Positions 26,703 through 37,046 are shown, counted from the stretch's first letter. The stretch: DNA of 64,000 nucleotides from Atopobium massiliense (GCA_900343135.1 OPYK01000002.1:82051-146050); one strand, 5' to 3'. A program made the numbers and translations. The notes: generated by a model from the letters alone, not told the origin.

Positions 26703-28028
26703 TCAGTCGCCCACGTAGTCTTTCAGGCGTGCAGAACGCGAAGGATGACGCAGTTTAGCGAGGGTTTTACTTTCAATTTGACGAATGCGCTCACGCGTAA
26801 CACCAAACTCACGCCCTACTTCTTCGAGCGTGCGTGGATGACCATCTTCAAGACCAAAACGGAACTTAATTACCTTGCGTTCACGATCGGCAAGACTATC
26901 AAGCACCTGATTGAGCTGTTCGCGAAGCATCGAATCGCTTGCCGCATCGGGAGGAGCAACAGCGGTTGAGTCTTCAATAAAGTCGCCTAGCGAAGAATCT
27001 TCCTCTTCACCAATAGGCGTTTCGAGCGACACCGGCTCCTGACTAATCTTTTGGATTTCGCGGATTTTATCGGGCGACATATTCATTTCTTTGCCGATTT
27101 CCTCTGGCGAAGGATCGCGACCGAGCTCCTGCAACAGCTGACGCTGGATGCGCACCAGTTTATTGATGGTTTCGACCATGTGAACCGGAATACGAATCGT
27201 GCGCGCCTGGTCGGCAATAGCACGGGTAATTGCCTGACGTATCCACCAGGTAGCATAGGTTGAAAACTTAAAGCCCTTTGTGTAGTCAAATTTTTCTACC
27301 GCACGAATAAGACCAAGGTTGCCTTCCTGAATAAGATCCAAAAACAGCATGCCACGGCCAACGTAACGCTTAGCAATTGACACCGTAAGACGCAAGTTTG
27401 CAGAGGTAAGAGCCTGTTTTGCATCGAGACCAACCTGCTCTTCGCGCATCAGGCGACGCATCTCGCTGCGGGAAAGTTCAATCTCCCCTTTTTCGGCTTT
27501 TTCGAGCTGCTCAGTTGCTTTATTGCCCGCTTCGATTTTCATAGCAAGATGAACTTCGTCGTCGGCAGTAAGCAAATCGACCTTACCAATTTCTTTCAGA
27601 TACATACGAACCGGATCGCCGGTAAGCATTACCGTTGAAGAATCGATGCGACGTGCACGGCTTCTGCGTGAACGCTTAGACGATTTGCGTTTTGCTGCCG
27701 CACGAAGCTCCTCGTTAGCAACGCGTGCTTCTTCACGTGCAGCCGCAAGCTCGGGGTTGTCCTCGTCGTCGACGTCCTTAAATTCGTCGTCTAATACATC
27801 GTCAATGTCTACATCTTCGTCGTCGAGCGAAACGCCGCGCTCACGCAGCGCCTCAAACACCATGTTGATGTCATCGTCCGAGGTAATGTCGCGTGCAAGG
27901 CATTCTACCTGCACGGTGTTCATATCAATGGAATTAGTGTCGTCTGTTAACTTAGATACAACCGTATCTACAATAGATTGCAATTCCTCTGAGAGTTGGA
28001 TGTCTTGATCTGCTTTTTTTGCCGCCAC
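26703..28028 (-). CDS. rpoD: Primary sigma factor RpoD/SigA
   Basis: Housekeeping sigma factor that directs RNA polymerase to -35/-10 promoters. 441 aa. N-terminal acidic region 1.1 ([18 protein letters not shown] near 72-90), a basic [15 protein letters not shown] linker, region 1.2 ([11 protein letters not shown]), regions 2.1-2.4 ([35 protein letters not shown]), region 3 and region 4.2 ([18 protein letters not shown]). It starts with GTG 28028 behind AAAGGA. It follows dnaG, the conserved dnaG-rpoD arrangement, without rpsU. Confidence 0.97.
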   Translation of the reverse strand: MAAKKADQDIQLSEELQSIVDTVVSKLTDDTNSIDMNTVQVECLARDITSDDDINMVFEALRERGVSLDDEDVDIDDVLDDEFKDVDDEDNPELAAAREEARVANEELRAAAKRKSSKRSRRSRARRIDSSTVMLTGDPVRMYLKEIGKVDLLTADDEVHLAMKIEAGNKATEQLEKAEKGEIELSRSEMRRLMREEQVGLDAKQALTSANLRLTVSIAKRYVGRGMLFLDLIQEGNLGLIRAVEKFDYTKGFKFSTYATWWIRQAITRAIADQARTIRIPVHMVETINKLVRIQRQLLQELGRDPSPEEIGKEMNMSPDKIREIQKISQEPVSLETPIGEEEDSSLGDFIEDSTAVAPPDAASDSMLREQLNQVLDSLADRERKVIKFRFGLEDGHPRTLEEVGREFGVTRERIRQIESKTLAKLRHPSRSARLKDYVGD

Positions 28029-28096
28029 AGAAATCCTTTCATCACATGTACACTTGCAAATATACTAGGTTACATTGATATACCCAATATTTCAAA

Positions 28097-30013
28097 TTAT
28101 ACGTCATTTGACAATGACTTCTTCAGATTATTTACATTCTTTTGCAAGGCAGTTGCCTGTTTTAGCAATGCTTGACTTTCTTCAAACGAGAGTGTTTGGC
28201 TGTTGCGTTTTAAGTACGATTTTATTTCTTGCATCCTCATGGTTGACGACACAATTTGAATAGACGTAAGCAAAAACGAAATGGCATCGTCTTGCGAAAG
28301 CGTAGTGGTACTGGGAATCCGTCCCGATGCCAGAATATACGCAGCCGACGGCAACTGCGCACAAATAGTATCGATAAGCTGCGGGATGTCCATTTGAGAG
28401 GCATGCTGACAAATAAACTGAGCGATGCGTTTGTGATCATCATCTATCCACGGAATTGCAGCGAGTGGCTGAGCATAACGCGCATACGCGCCAGGCGTAC
28501 GCACGAGCAAACACAACAGTTCCTCTTCGGCTTTGTACTGGCGTTTAGCGTCGCTACTCAAAAGCTGCATGTGCGGAGCCTGTGATGCAGATGCTCCCTG
28601 GGGCGCTGCCTGTTTGTCAGCTGACTGCGCTCCATGTTGGAATGGTGTAGCCTGCGGCGCCGCTGCCGGAGTTGCTGCCGGCGTAGCTGCCGACGCTGAG
28701 GGTGCAGGCTCATCAGAAAACGATGCATGAGTCATTGGCTGCGTTTTCATAATTTGCTCTTTTACGCGCGTTACATCAAGCGCGAGCATGTCGGCAAGCT
28801 GCGTTGCAAAATCATCAATAAGCAGCGAATGCTTAACCGCGCTCAAAATACGTGCAGCACTCTTAAGCGCCTCAATGCGCTGACCAGGCACACGCATATC
28901 AAAGCGTGCAAGCGTATGGCGAAGCACAAAATTCATAAGCGGCTCAGCCTGCGAAAGGTATGACGCAAGCTCCTCTTTTGGGTGGCTCATTAAAAACTCA
29001 CACGGATCTTGATTGTTGGGTAGAACCACACACATCAGTGCCAAACTCGTTTGATCGATAAATTGAATAGCGCGCTCGGCAGCCTTTTGACCTGCAGCAT
29101 CGCCGTCAAACATACAAATAATACGCGTGCGAGCAAAACGCTCAATAAGGCGTATATGGTTAAGGGTAAGTGCCGTGCCAAGCGCTGCTACCGTGTTGGT
29201 AAAACCGTGAGTGTGCATGGCTATAACGTCGGTGTAGCCCTCGCACACAATAACTTCGCCCGTTTGAATAATGCCGTCTTTTGCCTTGTCAATAGCGTAA
29301 AGATGCTTGCCTTTATGAAACAGCGGTGTTTCTTTTGTGTTGAGGTATTTTGGTTTGCCGTCGTTGATAACACGGCCACCAAAGCCAATGCATTTGCCCT
29401 GTTCATCGTGGATAGCAAACATAACACGGTTAAAAAAGCGGCTACGAAGTCCATACGCGCCTGCATGTGCAACGTCGCACGCAAGCAGCTCTTTTCGCGA
29501 AAATCCGCTGCGTGTAAGCGCGGCAATAAGGTTATCGTCGCCTTTGGCATAGCCAATAGACCACGCCTTGCAAATTTCGCTTGTAAGACCACGATTATGA
29601 AGATAACTGCGCGCGGCCGACACATCATCTTGAGGGCAGGTAAACAGCGTGTGCATAAAATGCTGTTCAGCGGCAGCTAAACAAGCAAACAAGCGATTGC
29701 GCCGAATGCCATCGCGCGCATGCGGCGTATGCGAAAGCTCAATACCATACTTATCGGCCAAATACTGCATTGCACCTGCAAAGTTGAGGTTTTCTGCACG
29801 CATAACATAGGCAAACATGTCGCCACCAGCGCCGCAGCCAAAACATTTCCACAACCCCGTTTGCGGGTTAATGTGAAACGACGCGCTTTTTTCGTGATGA
29901 AACGGACAACAACCCCAAAGGTCGCTGCCTTTACGCGTAAGCTGCACGTGCTCGCCTACAAGCTGCTCAAAATTAACCGCTTGTCGAATTTTTTCTCTAT
30001 CGTCGTCTACCAC
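28097..30013 (-). CDS. dnaG: DNA primase
   Basis: Makes RNA primers at replication forks. 638 aa: N-terminal CHC2 zinc finger (C36, H39, C57, C60), RNA-polymerase core, TOPRIM motif VCEGYTDVIAMHTHGF and FDGDAAGQKA, then an Ala/Pro-rich linker (about 425-480) and a C-terminal DnaB-interaction domain. It starts with GTG 30013, with AGGTGA six bases upstream. It lies 16 bp after ribF and 68 bp before rpoD. Confidence 0.97.
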   Translation of the reverse strand: MVDDDREKIRQAVNFEQLVGEHVQLTRKGSDLWGCCPFHHEKSASFHINPQTGLWKCFGCGAGGDMFAYVMRAENLNFAGAMQYLADKYGIELSHTPHARDGIRRNRLFACLAAAEQHFMHTLFTCPQDDVSAARSYLHNRGLTSEICKAWSIGYAKGDDNLIAALTRSGFSRKELLACDVAHAGAYGLRSRFFNRVMFAIHDEQGKCIGFGGRVINDGKPKYLNTKETPLFHKGKHLYAIDKAKDGIIQTGEVIVCEGYTDVIAMHTHGFTNTVAALGTALTLNHIRLIERFARTRIICMFDGDAAGQKAAERAIQFIDQTSLALMCVVLPNNQDPCEFLMSHPKEELASYLSQAEPLMNFVLRHTLARFDMRVPGQRIEALKSAARILSAVKHSLLIDDFATQLADMLALDVTRVKEQIMKTQPMTHASFSDEPAPSASAATPAATPAAAPQATPFQHGAQSADKQAAPQGASASQAPHMQLLSSDAKRQYKAEEELLCLLVRTPGAYARYAQPLAAIPWIDDDHKRIAQFICQHASQMDIPQLIDTICAQLPSAAYILASGRIPSTTTLSQDDAISFLLTSIQIVSSTMRMQEIKSYLKRNSQTLSFEESQALLKQATALQKNVNNLKKSLSNDV

Positions 30014-30029
30014 GTGCGCTCACCTGCCT

Positions 30030-31445
30030 TTACCCTACCTTGCGCGCGCCACCGAGAAGCGTTTGAATGGCTGCTATATTTGCCTTAACGCAGCGGGAAA
30101 GCTCGTCTGTAGATGAGAAGTGCTGCTCGCCGCGGATGTATGCAATAACCATAACAGATACAACCCTACCATACAAATTGCCATCAAAATCGATGAGATG
30201 TGCCTCAAGAAAACCGCGATGCGCAACGTTTGACGCGTGAAGCGCACAATACGCCTGCGACGAAAACGATTCGGGCAAACCCATATTAATGGCCGCCGGA
30301 TACAGCACGCCATCTGTTAAAACAAATCCAGCATACACACCAGCGGCGGGCACACACACATCGGGGCGCGTAAGAATATTTGCGGTGGCAAAGCCCATAG
30401 ACGCACCCTTACCTCTACCGTGCATAACAGTACCTTCAAGGCAATATGGCCGCGTGAGCGCACGCGCCGCACACAGCACGTGACCGTTTGCTATGAGCTC
30501 GCGTATGTAGGTTGACGAAATGGTAGTTACCGGTAACGCTCTAGTTGAGGGTTTGGATATGGGTGAGGTTGAGCGTGTAGTTGAGGGTTCGGGTGCAGAT
30601 GCAGATGCACCTAAAGCGTAAAGTTCCGGTGATGTTGAGGGTGCATCTATAGCTAAAGCATTAGTTGAGAGTTTGGTTACCGTACACGAATCGGGCTCAT
30701 CGGCACCAGCAGCAGCTGCCACACCAGTGTTTACCAGTGCAAATGGATGTACATCCATACCAATCGTCTTGCCATACTCAGAAAGCGCAGCAATAGTGCC
30801 TGCGCCCTTATAACCAAGACGAAAATTACTACCTACATGAAGTTCATAGGGAAACGCTAGCTTAGTTTGCACAAAGCTAAAAAATTCCTCATACGAAAGA
30901 CGCGCAAAATCCCAGGTAAACGGTATTACGATAATAAAGTCAACCTGCGTTCGTGCCACATACTCAAGGCGAGCAGCAAGGCTCATAAGATGCGTGTGCT
31001 CAACCGCAATGGCTGACGCCGCTTCTGTAGCGGACGGTACGTGTGTACCATCAGATGTGCGAGCAGCAGTTCGAAGCACGTCCGCAGGATCGGGATTAAA
31101 TGTAATAACACAGGATGGAAGCCTACGAGCCCGTGCTGCACGTTTTGTTTCGCGAATAAGTGCCTGATGCCCTTTATGAAAACCGTCGTACACGCCAATG
31201 GATACAACGGCTTGAATACCAGGCTTCCATATGCGCCCTTCTCGCACATACACCGCAATGCCATCAGCATCCAAGCGCTCATACGCAGAAAGTGCACCTG
31301 CACCCATCGCAACACTCGCTTCGGGCGGATTGCTTGCAAGAAACGCCGCTACACACGCGGGCGCCTCACAGCCAGGAAGCGTGCTCGTGGGTGTGGTAGG
31401 TTGGGTAGATTGAATATGCTGCATATCTGCTGCGGGCAGGGTCAT
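30030..31445 (-). CDS. ribF: Bifunctional riboflavin kinase / FAD synthetase, enlarged
   Basis: Phosphorylates riboflavin to FMN and adenylates FMN to FAD. 471 aa against a usual 300-320. The nucleotidylyltransferase motif VSIGVYDGFHKGHQ begins only near residue 82, after an Ala-rich extension, and about 65 residues of Ser/Thr/Ala/Pro-rich sequence are inserted near 250-310, before TTISSTYIRELIANG. The riboflavin-kinase domain is normal (GTVMHGRGKGASMGFATANI, AAINMG, EAHLIDFDG). The start overlaps the truB stop (TAATG), which fixes it and couples translation. Confidence 0.94.
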   Translation of the reverse strand: MTLPAADMQHIQSTQPTTPTSTLPGCEAPACVAAFLASNPPEASVAMGAGALSAYERLDADGIAVYVREGRIWKPGIQAVVSIGVYDGFHKGHQALIRETKRAARARRLPSCVITFNPDPADVLRTAARTSDGTHVPSATEAASAIAVEHTHLMSLAARLEYVARTQVDFIIVIPFTWDFARLSYEEFFSFVQTKLAFPYELHVGSNFRLGYKGAGTIAALSEYGKTIGMDVHPFALVNTGVAAAAGADEPDSCTVTKLSTNALAIDAPSTSPELYALGASASAPEPSTTRSTSPISKPSTRALPVTTISSTYIRELIANGHVLCAARALTRPYCLEGTVMHGRGKGASMGFATANILTRPDVCVPAAGVYAGFVLTDGVLYPAAINMGLPESFSSQAYCALHASNVAHRGFLEAHLIDFDGNLYGRVVSVMVIAYIRGEQHFSSTDELSRCVKANIAAIQTLLGGARKVG

Positions 31446-32494
31446 TATACACCAGCTCCATCTATTCCTTGCAATAGATTAACAGCGCAGGTTAACGTGC
31501 CATTGTTATAACGATACACGCCATATAAGGTTGAATGCTGAACGCAGCCTACATAGTGCTCATTGTCTGCAGCCGCGTGCACGTCTGCACCCTGCTCAAC
31601 TACAGTGCGCTCGTCTAAGCACGCTGCAAATCCATCGGGACGCGCTGCAAAGGGTATGCCGCGTTCCATTGCTGTACGCTCACTGTCGGTAACGTTGTAA
31701 CGCGTAAGCGACGCCGCGACAAGAGGGTTTAGCATATGTGCGACTAAAAACTCCTGCATAGAATCCTTCGATTGGGGCGTATCGGCAGTACATGTAGGTT
31801 CTGCGTGGGCGCATGCCTCTAGCTCAGGGAGCGTCAGTGCACACGACGTATCAATAGCGCCCAAAGATGTACGCTCAAGAAACGAAAGATGTGCGGCGCT
31901 TTTGGCACATCTGCCAATGTCGCGCGCCAAACTGCGAATGTACGTACCCTTCGACACGCAAAATTTCACGCGCCACACCGGCTGCGCGGGGCTATCAGTT
32001 GTGGTAATACGCACAAGCTCTGCACTATACACGTGCACAGGGCGTGCTTCAAGCTCAAGCGCAACGCCATTACGTGCAGCGTTGTAGCTACGCACGCCAT
32101 TTTTTGAGATAGCTGAATAGATGGGCGGCACCTGCTGTATATCGCCCAAAAACTGTGCCAATATGCGTTGCGCATATGCAGGATTTGTAAGCTGAGCGTG
32201 TGGAGCAGCGCTTTGTGTGGGCGTGCCTTCGGCATCGTCGGTTGTGGTTTCGCAGCCAAAACAAATATCGGCAACGTAGGTTTTTTTACGTGCAGTTACA
32301 TAGGGCAACAGGCGCGTTGCCACACCAACACCGCACACAAGCAGCCCTTGTGCCAGCGGATCGAGCGTACCTGCATGGCCAATGCGTCGTTCGCTAAGTG
32401 CGCGACGCAGCTTATTTATGCAATCGTGACTACTCATACCAGCGGGTTTATACACCGCAAGCAGGCAATTATAGCGAGAAGGCAATCGTTTCAT
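31445..32494 (-). CDS. truB: tRNA pseudouridine-55 synthase
   Basis: Converts U55 in the T-loop of tRNAs to pseudouridine. 349 aa. VYKPAGMSSHDCINKLRR, catalytic-Asp motif GHAGTLDPLAQGLL, PPIYSAISKNGVRSY and VSKGTYIRSLARDIG. The C-terminal region (about 230-349) is longer than in short TruB forms and probably is the PUA-like part. ribF is translationally coupled downstream. Two tandem 19-bp repeats lie just upstream of its start. Confidence 0.96.
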   Translation of the reverse strand: MKRLPSRYNCLLAVYKPAGMSSHDCINKLRRALSERRIGHAGTLDPLAQGLLVCGVGVATRLLPYVTARKKTYVADICFGCETTTDDAEGTPTQSAAPHAQLTNPAYAQRILAQFLGDIQQVPPIYSAISKNGVRSYNAARNGVALELEARPVHVYSAELVRITTTDSPAQPVWRVKFCVSKGTYIRSLARDIGRCAKSAAHLSFLERTSLGAIDTSCALTLPELEACAHAEPTCTADTPQSKDSMQEFLVAHMLNPLVAASLTRYNVTDSERTAMERGIPFAARPDGFAACLDERTVVEQGADVHAAADNEHYVGCVQHSTLYGVYRYNNGTLTCAVNLLQGIDGAGV

Positions 32495-32506
32495 GTGGTA
32501 CCGTTC

Positions 32507-32544
32507 GTGTTGAGTGTTGTGTTATGTGTTGAGTGTTGTGTTAT
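32507..32544. repeat. Two perfect tandem 19-bp repeats upstream of truB
   Basis: GTGTTGAGTGTTGTGTTAT occurs twice in direct contact (32507-32525, 32526-32544), 12 bp before the truB start, in its 5' leader. A recent slippage duplication is the simplest explanation. Confidence 0.9.
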
Positions 32545-32604
32545 GTTACGTTACGTGGTGTATTGAGTTAGGTTGATGAAAACGTGCTGCTACAAAAAAG
32601 CACG

Positions 32605-33648
32605 CTATTCGTCGCTAACCGTAAGCGCACGACGCAAATGAGGCAATACCTGGGCAAACGCCTCGTCCACCGATCCGGTAACCGTAAAGCCGGCAGCAGC
32701 AGCGTGACCTCCCCCGCCAAACACTGCAGCAACACGGGCAACATTGCGATTTGTTTTGGAACGCAAATTGCCACGCACGGTGCCATCAGCAATTTCTTTA
32801 AGAAATAGAATAATTTCGGCGCCAGATACACTGCGCACCGCGTCTACCAGGCCTTCCGATTCTTCGAGCGTGGCGCCGCAGCGATCAAAATCGCTTACCG
32901 TGGCATAGCTGTAGGCAATCTTGCCGTGTTCAAACGTGGCGATACGGCTCATAACCAGCGCTTTTAAGTGCAAATACGAAAGCGTTGCATTTTGATAGAT
33001 ATTAAGCGACACTTCAGTGGGCGATGCTCCTAAATGCACCAAGTCGCTTGCCACGCGAAACGCCTGCGGATTGGCATTTTGATACTGAAAACGACCCGAG
33101 TCGGTCATAAGCGCACAAAAGAGCAGCTGAGCGCAGGTGGCAGGAATGTGCACGCCCAAATATTGCGCGAAAGCGTAAATAACAACACCCGCAGCGGCTG
33201 CACGTGGTTCAATAACATAGGTATCGCAAAAAGGCGTATCACATGGATGATGGTCGAGAATAGCAGCATGATGCGCGCGCTCAAGCACGGCAGCAGCGTT
33301 GTTTAAGCGGTGAGCATACGAAAGATCAACCGCAATAAACAAATCGGGCGTTTCGGCATAATCGGCAGCATGAACCATGGACGAAATACCTGGTAAAAAG
33401 GTGTAAATCCTACCGGGGCTTACCGAGTCGGCAAGCAAATTGATAACACGCTTTTCGGGCCATTTAGTTTTGATAACTTCGCCCAAACCCAAATTGCTAC
33501 CAAGCGCATCGCCGTCGGGGTTAGTGTGTCCGCAAATAGCAACGGTGTGCGCCTGGCTAACGGCAGCAGCTATACGCGCAAACGCCTCACGGTGCGCATC
33601 AATTAAATCCTGCGTTGCACATGGAGTACTACATGCTGATTCGTTCAT
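32605..33648 (-). CDS. nrnA: DHH/DHHA1 phosphoesterase (nanoRNase/pAp-phosphatase NrnA-like)
   Basis: Degrades short oligoribonucleotides or pAp. About 347 aa. DHH motifs: GHTNPDGDALGSNLGL, FIAVDLSYAHRL, ILDHHPCD, MTDSGRFQYQN; DHHA1 motif GGGGHAAAAG near the C-terminus. The position between rbfA and truB is the standard Gram-positive order. The start is ambiguous: ATG at 33648 has AAGGA at about 11 bases; ATG at 33660 has the same AAGGA too close. Confidence 0.9.
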   Translation of the reverse strand: MNESACSTPCATQDLIDAHREAFARIAAAVSQAHTVAICGHTNPDGDALGSNLGLGEVIKTKWPEKRVINLLADSVSPGRIYTFLPGISSMVHAADYAETPDLFIAVDLSYAHRLNNAAAVLERAHHAAILDHHPCDTPFCDTYVIEPRAAAAGVVIYAFAQYLGVHIPATCAQLLFCALMTDSGRFQYQNANPQAFRVASDLVHLGASPTEVSLNIYQNATLSYLHLKALVMSRIATFEHGKIAYSYATVSDFDRCGATLEESEGLVDAVRSVSGAEIILFLKEIADGTVRGNLRSKTNRNVARVAAVFGGGGHAAAAGFTVTGSVDEAFAQVLPHLRRALTVSDE

Positions 33649-33675
33649 GGGAAAATACATCCTTATCTAACGGAA

Positions 33676-33701
33676 CGCATCGTGCACGTATGCACGATGC
33701 G
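33676..33701 (-). other. Perfect 11-bp hairpin between rbfA and nrnA
   Basis: Minus strand CGCATCGTGCA, loop TACG, TGCACGATGCG. There is no T-run, so it is not a simple terminator; it may be an RNA-processing or stability hairpin. Confidence 0.6.
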
Positions 33702-33729
33702 CTGTGTAGGTTGTACGGTATGCGTGGCA

Positions 33730-34194
33730 TCAACGCGCGTTAACGTCCGATGCAGCAGTAGAGCCTGCAGCTTCGGCAACGTCACCGAGGTCACCGGACG
33801 CAGTGGCGACAGCCTCAGCGTTAGTGGTAACGGTAGCGTCTTCGCGAGCGCGCATCGAGGGCGGCACATTTGTTAACGCACGTGAAATTGCCTGTGCTTC
33901 GTCGATAGTAGTATCAATACGAAACACCAGCTCAGGTGTGGTGCGCCAGGTGAGCGCACGGCCAAGCAGACGGCGCAGACGACCCTTTGCACGCTCAAAC
34001 GCACACATAACCTCATCATATTGAGCGCTGTCGCAGCTTACATATACAATCATAAGCGACTTATCAACCGACACATACACATCGGTAATAGCAATCATTT
34101 CGAGCGCCGGGTCGCTAATGTTGTTCGTTAAAATGCTTGCAAGCTTTTCGCGTGCAATGTGATTGGTTCTTCGGGAAAACTGATTTTGCTTCAT
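33730..34194 (-). CDS. rbfA: Ribosome-binding factor A
   Basis: Late 30S maturation and cold-adaptation factor that binds 16S rRNA near helix 1. 154 aa. Starts with the family segment FSRRTNHIAREKLASILTNN, then DPALEMIAITDVYVSVDKS, RRLLGRALTWRTTPELVFRI. The last 40 residues are an Ala/Thr/Ser-rich tail beyond the normal KH-like fold. It follows infB by 17 bp, so it belongs to the rimP-nusA-infB-rbfA run. Confidence 0.94.
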   Translation of the reverse strand: MKQNQFSRRTNHIAREKLASILTNNISDPALEMIAITDVYVSVDKSLMIVYVSCDSAQYDEVMCAFERAKGRLRRLLGRALTWRTTPELVFRIDTTIDEAQAISRALTNVPPSMRAREDATVTTNAEAVATASGDLGDVAEAAGSTAASDVNAR

Positions 34195-34211
34195 GGTTGC
34201 TGCTTCCTTAC

Positions 34212-37046
34212 CTATTCGGTACGTGCAACTTCATCAATACGGTACGACTCAATGGTATCACCCACATGAATGTCTTGGAAGTTGTCAAGACCAACACCGC
34301 ATTCAAAACCAGCTTTTACGCTCTTAACATCGTCTTTATAGCGACGAAGCGACGCAATGGCGCCTTCGTACACAACAATGCCATCGCGAACCAAACGACA
34401 CTTGTCGGTGTGTGCAATTTCGCCCTCTTGAACCATACAACCTGCAGCAATACCAACTTTTGGCACCTTAAACGTGCTGCGTACTTCAAGCGTAGCGGTT
34501 TGCACTTCTTGTTCGGTTGGCTTAAGCATACCAATACGAGCAGCGTCGATGTCTTCGATTGCCTTATAAATAATGCTATAGGTACGAATTTCAACGCCCT
34601 GACGTGCAGCGGCAACCTTTGCCTTAGCCTCGGGACGCACGCCAAAGCCAACGATAACAGCATTCGATGCATCGGCGAGTACAACGTCGGTTTCAGAAAT
34701 GGCACCAACCGCAGAGTGAATGGTGTTAATGCGCACTTCCGACTGATCCATTTTGTCGAGAGCGTCCTGCAAAGCCTCAATGGAGCCTTGAACGTCAGCC
34801 TTAATAATAAGGTTGAGCTCTTTAACTTCGGCATCTGCCATAGTGTCAAAGAGGTTTTCAAGCGTTACGTGACGTACGCGGTTTTGTTCCTCAATACGTG
34901 CCTTGAGCTGGCGCGATTCGGCAAGCGCACGTGCCTCACGTTCATCCTGGAACACGCGGAACTCATCGCCCGCCATAGGCACCGACTGCAATCCGAGAAC
35001 CTCAACAGGATCGGAAGGAAGCGCCTGCGTTACGGCATTGCCGCGCGGATCGGTCATAGCGCGGATTTTACCAAACGCAAGACCAGCAACAATAGCGTCA
35101 CCAACATGGAGCGTACCACGGTTTACCAAAAGCGTTGCAACCGAGCCGCGACCGCGGTCGAGCTTTGCTTCGAGCACATGACCCGATGCAAACGTATTTG
35201 GATTTGCTTTAAGCTCAAGCACATCGGCCTCAAGCAGCACCGATTCGAGCAATGTATCGATACCCAGGTGTTTCTTTGCCGAGATATCAACAAACATAGT
35301 ATCGCCACCCCACTCTTCGGGGATAACGCCGTGCTCGGTAAGCTCTTGGCGCACGCGATTGGGATCGGCGCCGGGCTTATCAATTTTGTTTACCGCAACA
35401 ATAATGGGCACGTCAGCTGCTTTTGCGTGGTTGATAGACTCAATTGTTTGAGGCATAACACCGTCGTCGGCAGCAACGATAAGGATAACGATGTCGGTAA
35501 CTTTTGCACCACGGGCGCGCATGGCAGTAAACGTGGCGTGACCAGGCGTATCGATAAACGTAATGGTGCGGCCGTTAATGTGTACCTGCGAAGCACCAAT
35601 CGCCTGCGTAATACCACCTGCTTCACCTGCGGCAACGCCGGTATGACGAATGGCGTCAAGAAGCGACGTTTTACCGTGGTCAACGTGACCCATAACCGTA
35701 ACAACCGGTGAACGCGGCTGCAGGTCTTTTGGATCGTCGTAAAACGTAAAGGAATTCTCTTCTTCCTTCGTCATAATCTTAATTTCGCGATTAAGGTCGT
35801 CGGCAACAAGTTCGATAAGGTCGTCGGACATCGACTCGGTAAGCGTAAGCGGGTTACCAAGCAAGAACAGGCGCTTGATGATGTCGTTTGCAGGCACGCC
35901 CAAAAGCTCCGCAAGCTTAGATACGCTGCAGCCCTGCGGAACTTTAACGGTGTCGAGTTGCGAGAGGTCTTGGTCGTTTGCAAGCGCTTCTTGAATGCGC
36001 TGCTGCTCAGCAGCCTCTTTTTGCTGAATTTTACGGTGCTCTTTGCGCTTTTTGCGGCGACCAACCGAGCTGCGGTTTGCTTCTTCAACAGCCTCGCGCG
36101 CCTCTTCGAGCACATGAGAGCGGCTATAACGGGATGCATCGCGGCCAATTTCGTCTTGATCGAGCTCATTGCGGCGACGGCTACGGCTTTTACGCGCGCC
36201 ATACGACTCTTCGGAAGAGAAGTCGTCGCGTTGCGAAGAGCGCTGATTGCGACGATGCTTATTGCCTTCGTTTGAGCTGTCGTTATATGATGCGCTATCT
36301 GCACCAAACGAACCGCGCGATGAGCCAAATTGCTTTTTACCCTTGGAAGCTGGATTTTCTACATGTACGCCTGCGCCTGCTTGTTTGCTGCTCGCACTAC
36401 GTGCGGCAGCCGCATCTTGCGCGCCGGCTCCTGCATGCTGGTTTTGCTTATCTGCCTTATCCTGCGCAAACTTCTGGCCCGCATGCTCCGCGTGCTTGCC
36501 TTGCGCTTTTTTCGCTTTTGCTTCGGCTTTGCGTGCTTGCTTTTCTTCTTCCTCTTTTTTGCGCTGCTCAAGCACTTCTGTTTGTGCAGCTATTTGATCG
36601 AGCAAGCTTGAGAAATTCGGAATCGAACGCGGTGCTGTGTCTTTTGGACGTGCACGCTTCTCGGCTTCTGCCGCCGCGCGTTCCTTTTCCTTGCGCTGTT
36701 CTTCTTTTACACGCGCCGCTTCTGCAGCTTTGCGCTTTTGCTCCTCAAGCGCGCGCTCTTGCTCACGGCGCTTTTCAATTTCGAGGCGCTCTTGTTCGGC
36801 TTGCGCAACAGCAGCCTTTTCTTGCTCCTCTTGCGCCTTTTTCTCTTCGAGCTTATTTGCTTCAATTTGCGCGGCGCGTGCCTCTAAAATTGGCTTTAGA
36901 CTCTTTTTAATCAGCGGAATATACGCGTCTTCCAAGGTAGACGACGCACTTTTTGCGGGAATCTTAAGTGCCGCTAAGTGGTCGAGCATTTCTTTAGACG
37001 ACATGCCGTATTCTTTGGCGAGGTTATGTACGCGGGTTTTTGCCAT
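34212..37046 (-). CDS. infB: Translation initiation factor IF-2
   Basis: GTPase that brings initiator tRNA to the 30S subunit and promotes subunit joining. 944 aa from ATG 37046, preceded by AAAGG. IF2-N domain VHNLAKEYGMSSKEMLDHL at the N-terminus, a long charged Glu/Lys/Ala helix (about 70-190), a Ser/Arg-rich low-complexity region, a second IF2-N (GCSVSKLAELLGV) and the GTPase core: G1 GHVDHGKTS near 452, G3 DTPGHATF, G4 NKID. The C-terminal domains run to the end. No ylxR gene lies between it and nusA. Confidence 0.97.
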   Translation of the reverse strand: MAKTRVHNLAKEYGMSSKEMLDHLAALKIPAKSASSTLEDAYIPLIKKSLKPILEARAAQIEANKLEEKKAQEEQEKAAVAQAEQERLEIEKRREQERALEEQKRKAAEAARVKEEQRKEKERAAAEAEKRARPKDTAPRSIPNFSSLLDQIAAQTEVLEQRKKEEEEKQARKAEAKAKKAQGKHAEHAGQKFAQDKADKQNQHAGAGAQDAAAARSASSKQAGAGVHVENPASKGKKQFGSSRGSFGADSASYNDSSNEGNKHRRNQRSSQRDDFSSEESYGARKSRSRRRNELDQDEIGRDASRYSRSHVLEEAREAVEEANRSSVGRRKKRKEHRKIQQKEAAEQQRIQEALANDQDLSQLDTVKVPQGCSVSKLAELLGVPANDIIKRLFLLGNPLTLTESMSDDLIELVADDLNREIKIMTKEEENSFTFYDDPKDLQPRSPVVTVMGHVDHGKTSLLDAIRHTGVAAGEAGGITQAIGASQVHINGRTITFIDTPGHATFTAMRARGAKVTDIVILIVAADDGVMPQTIESINHAKAADVPIIVAVNKIDKPGADPNRVRQELTEHGVIPEEWGGDTMFVDISAKKHLGIDTLLESVLLEADVLELKANPNTFASGHVLEAKLDRGRGSVATLLVNRGTLHVGDAIVAGLAFGKIRAMTDPRGNAVTQALPSDPVEVLGLQSVPMAGDEFRVFQDEREARALAESRQLKARIEEQNRVRHVTLENLFDTMADAEVKELNLIIKADVQGSIEALQDALDKMDQSEVRINTIHSAVGAISETDVVLADASNAVIVGFGVRPEAKAKVAAARQGVEIRTYSIIYKAIEDIDAARIGMLKPTEQEVQTATLEVRSTFKVPKVGIAAGCMVQEGEIAHTDKCRLVRDGIVVYEGAIASLRRYKDDVKSVKAGFECGVGLDNFQDIHVGDTIESYRIDEVARTE

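Noticed and set aside
34137-35711. Long plus-strand open frame of over 500 codons opposite infB
   Set aside because: It is antisense to the well-conserved GTPase and C-terminal domains of IF-2, has no ribosome site and gives a sequence of mirrored low complexity with no recognisable motif.
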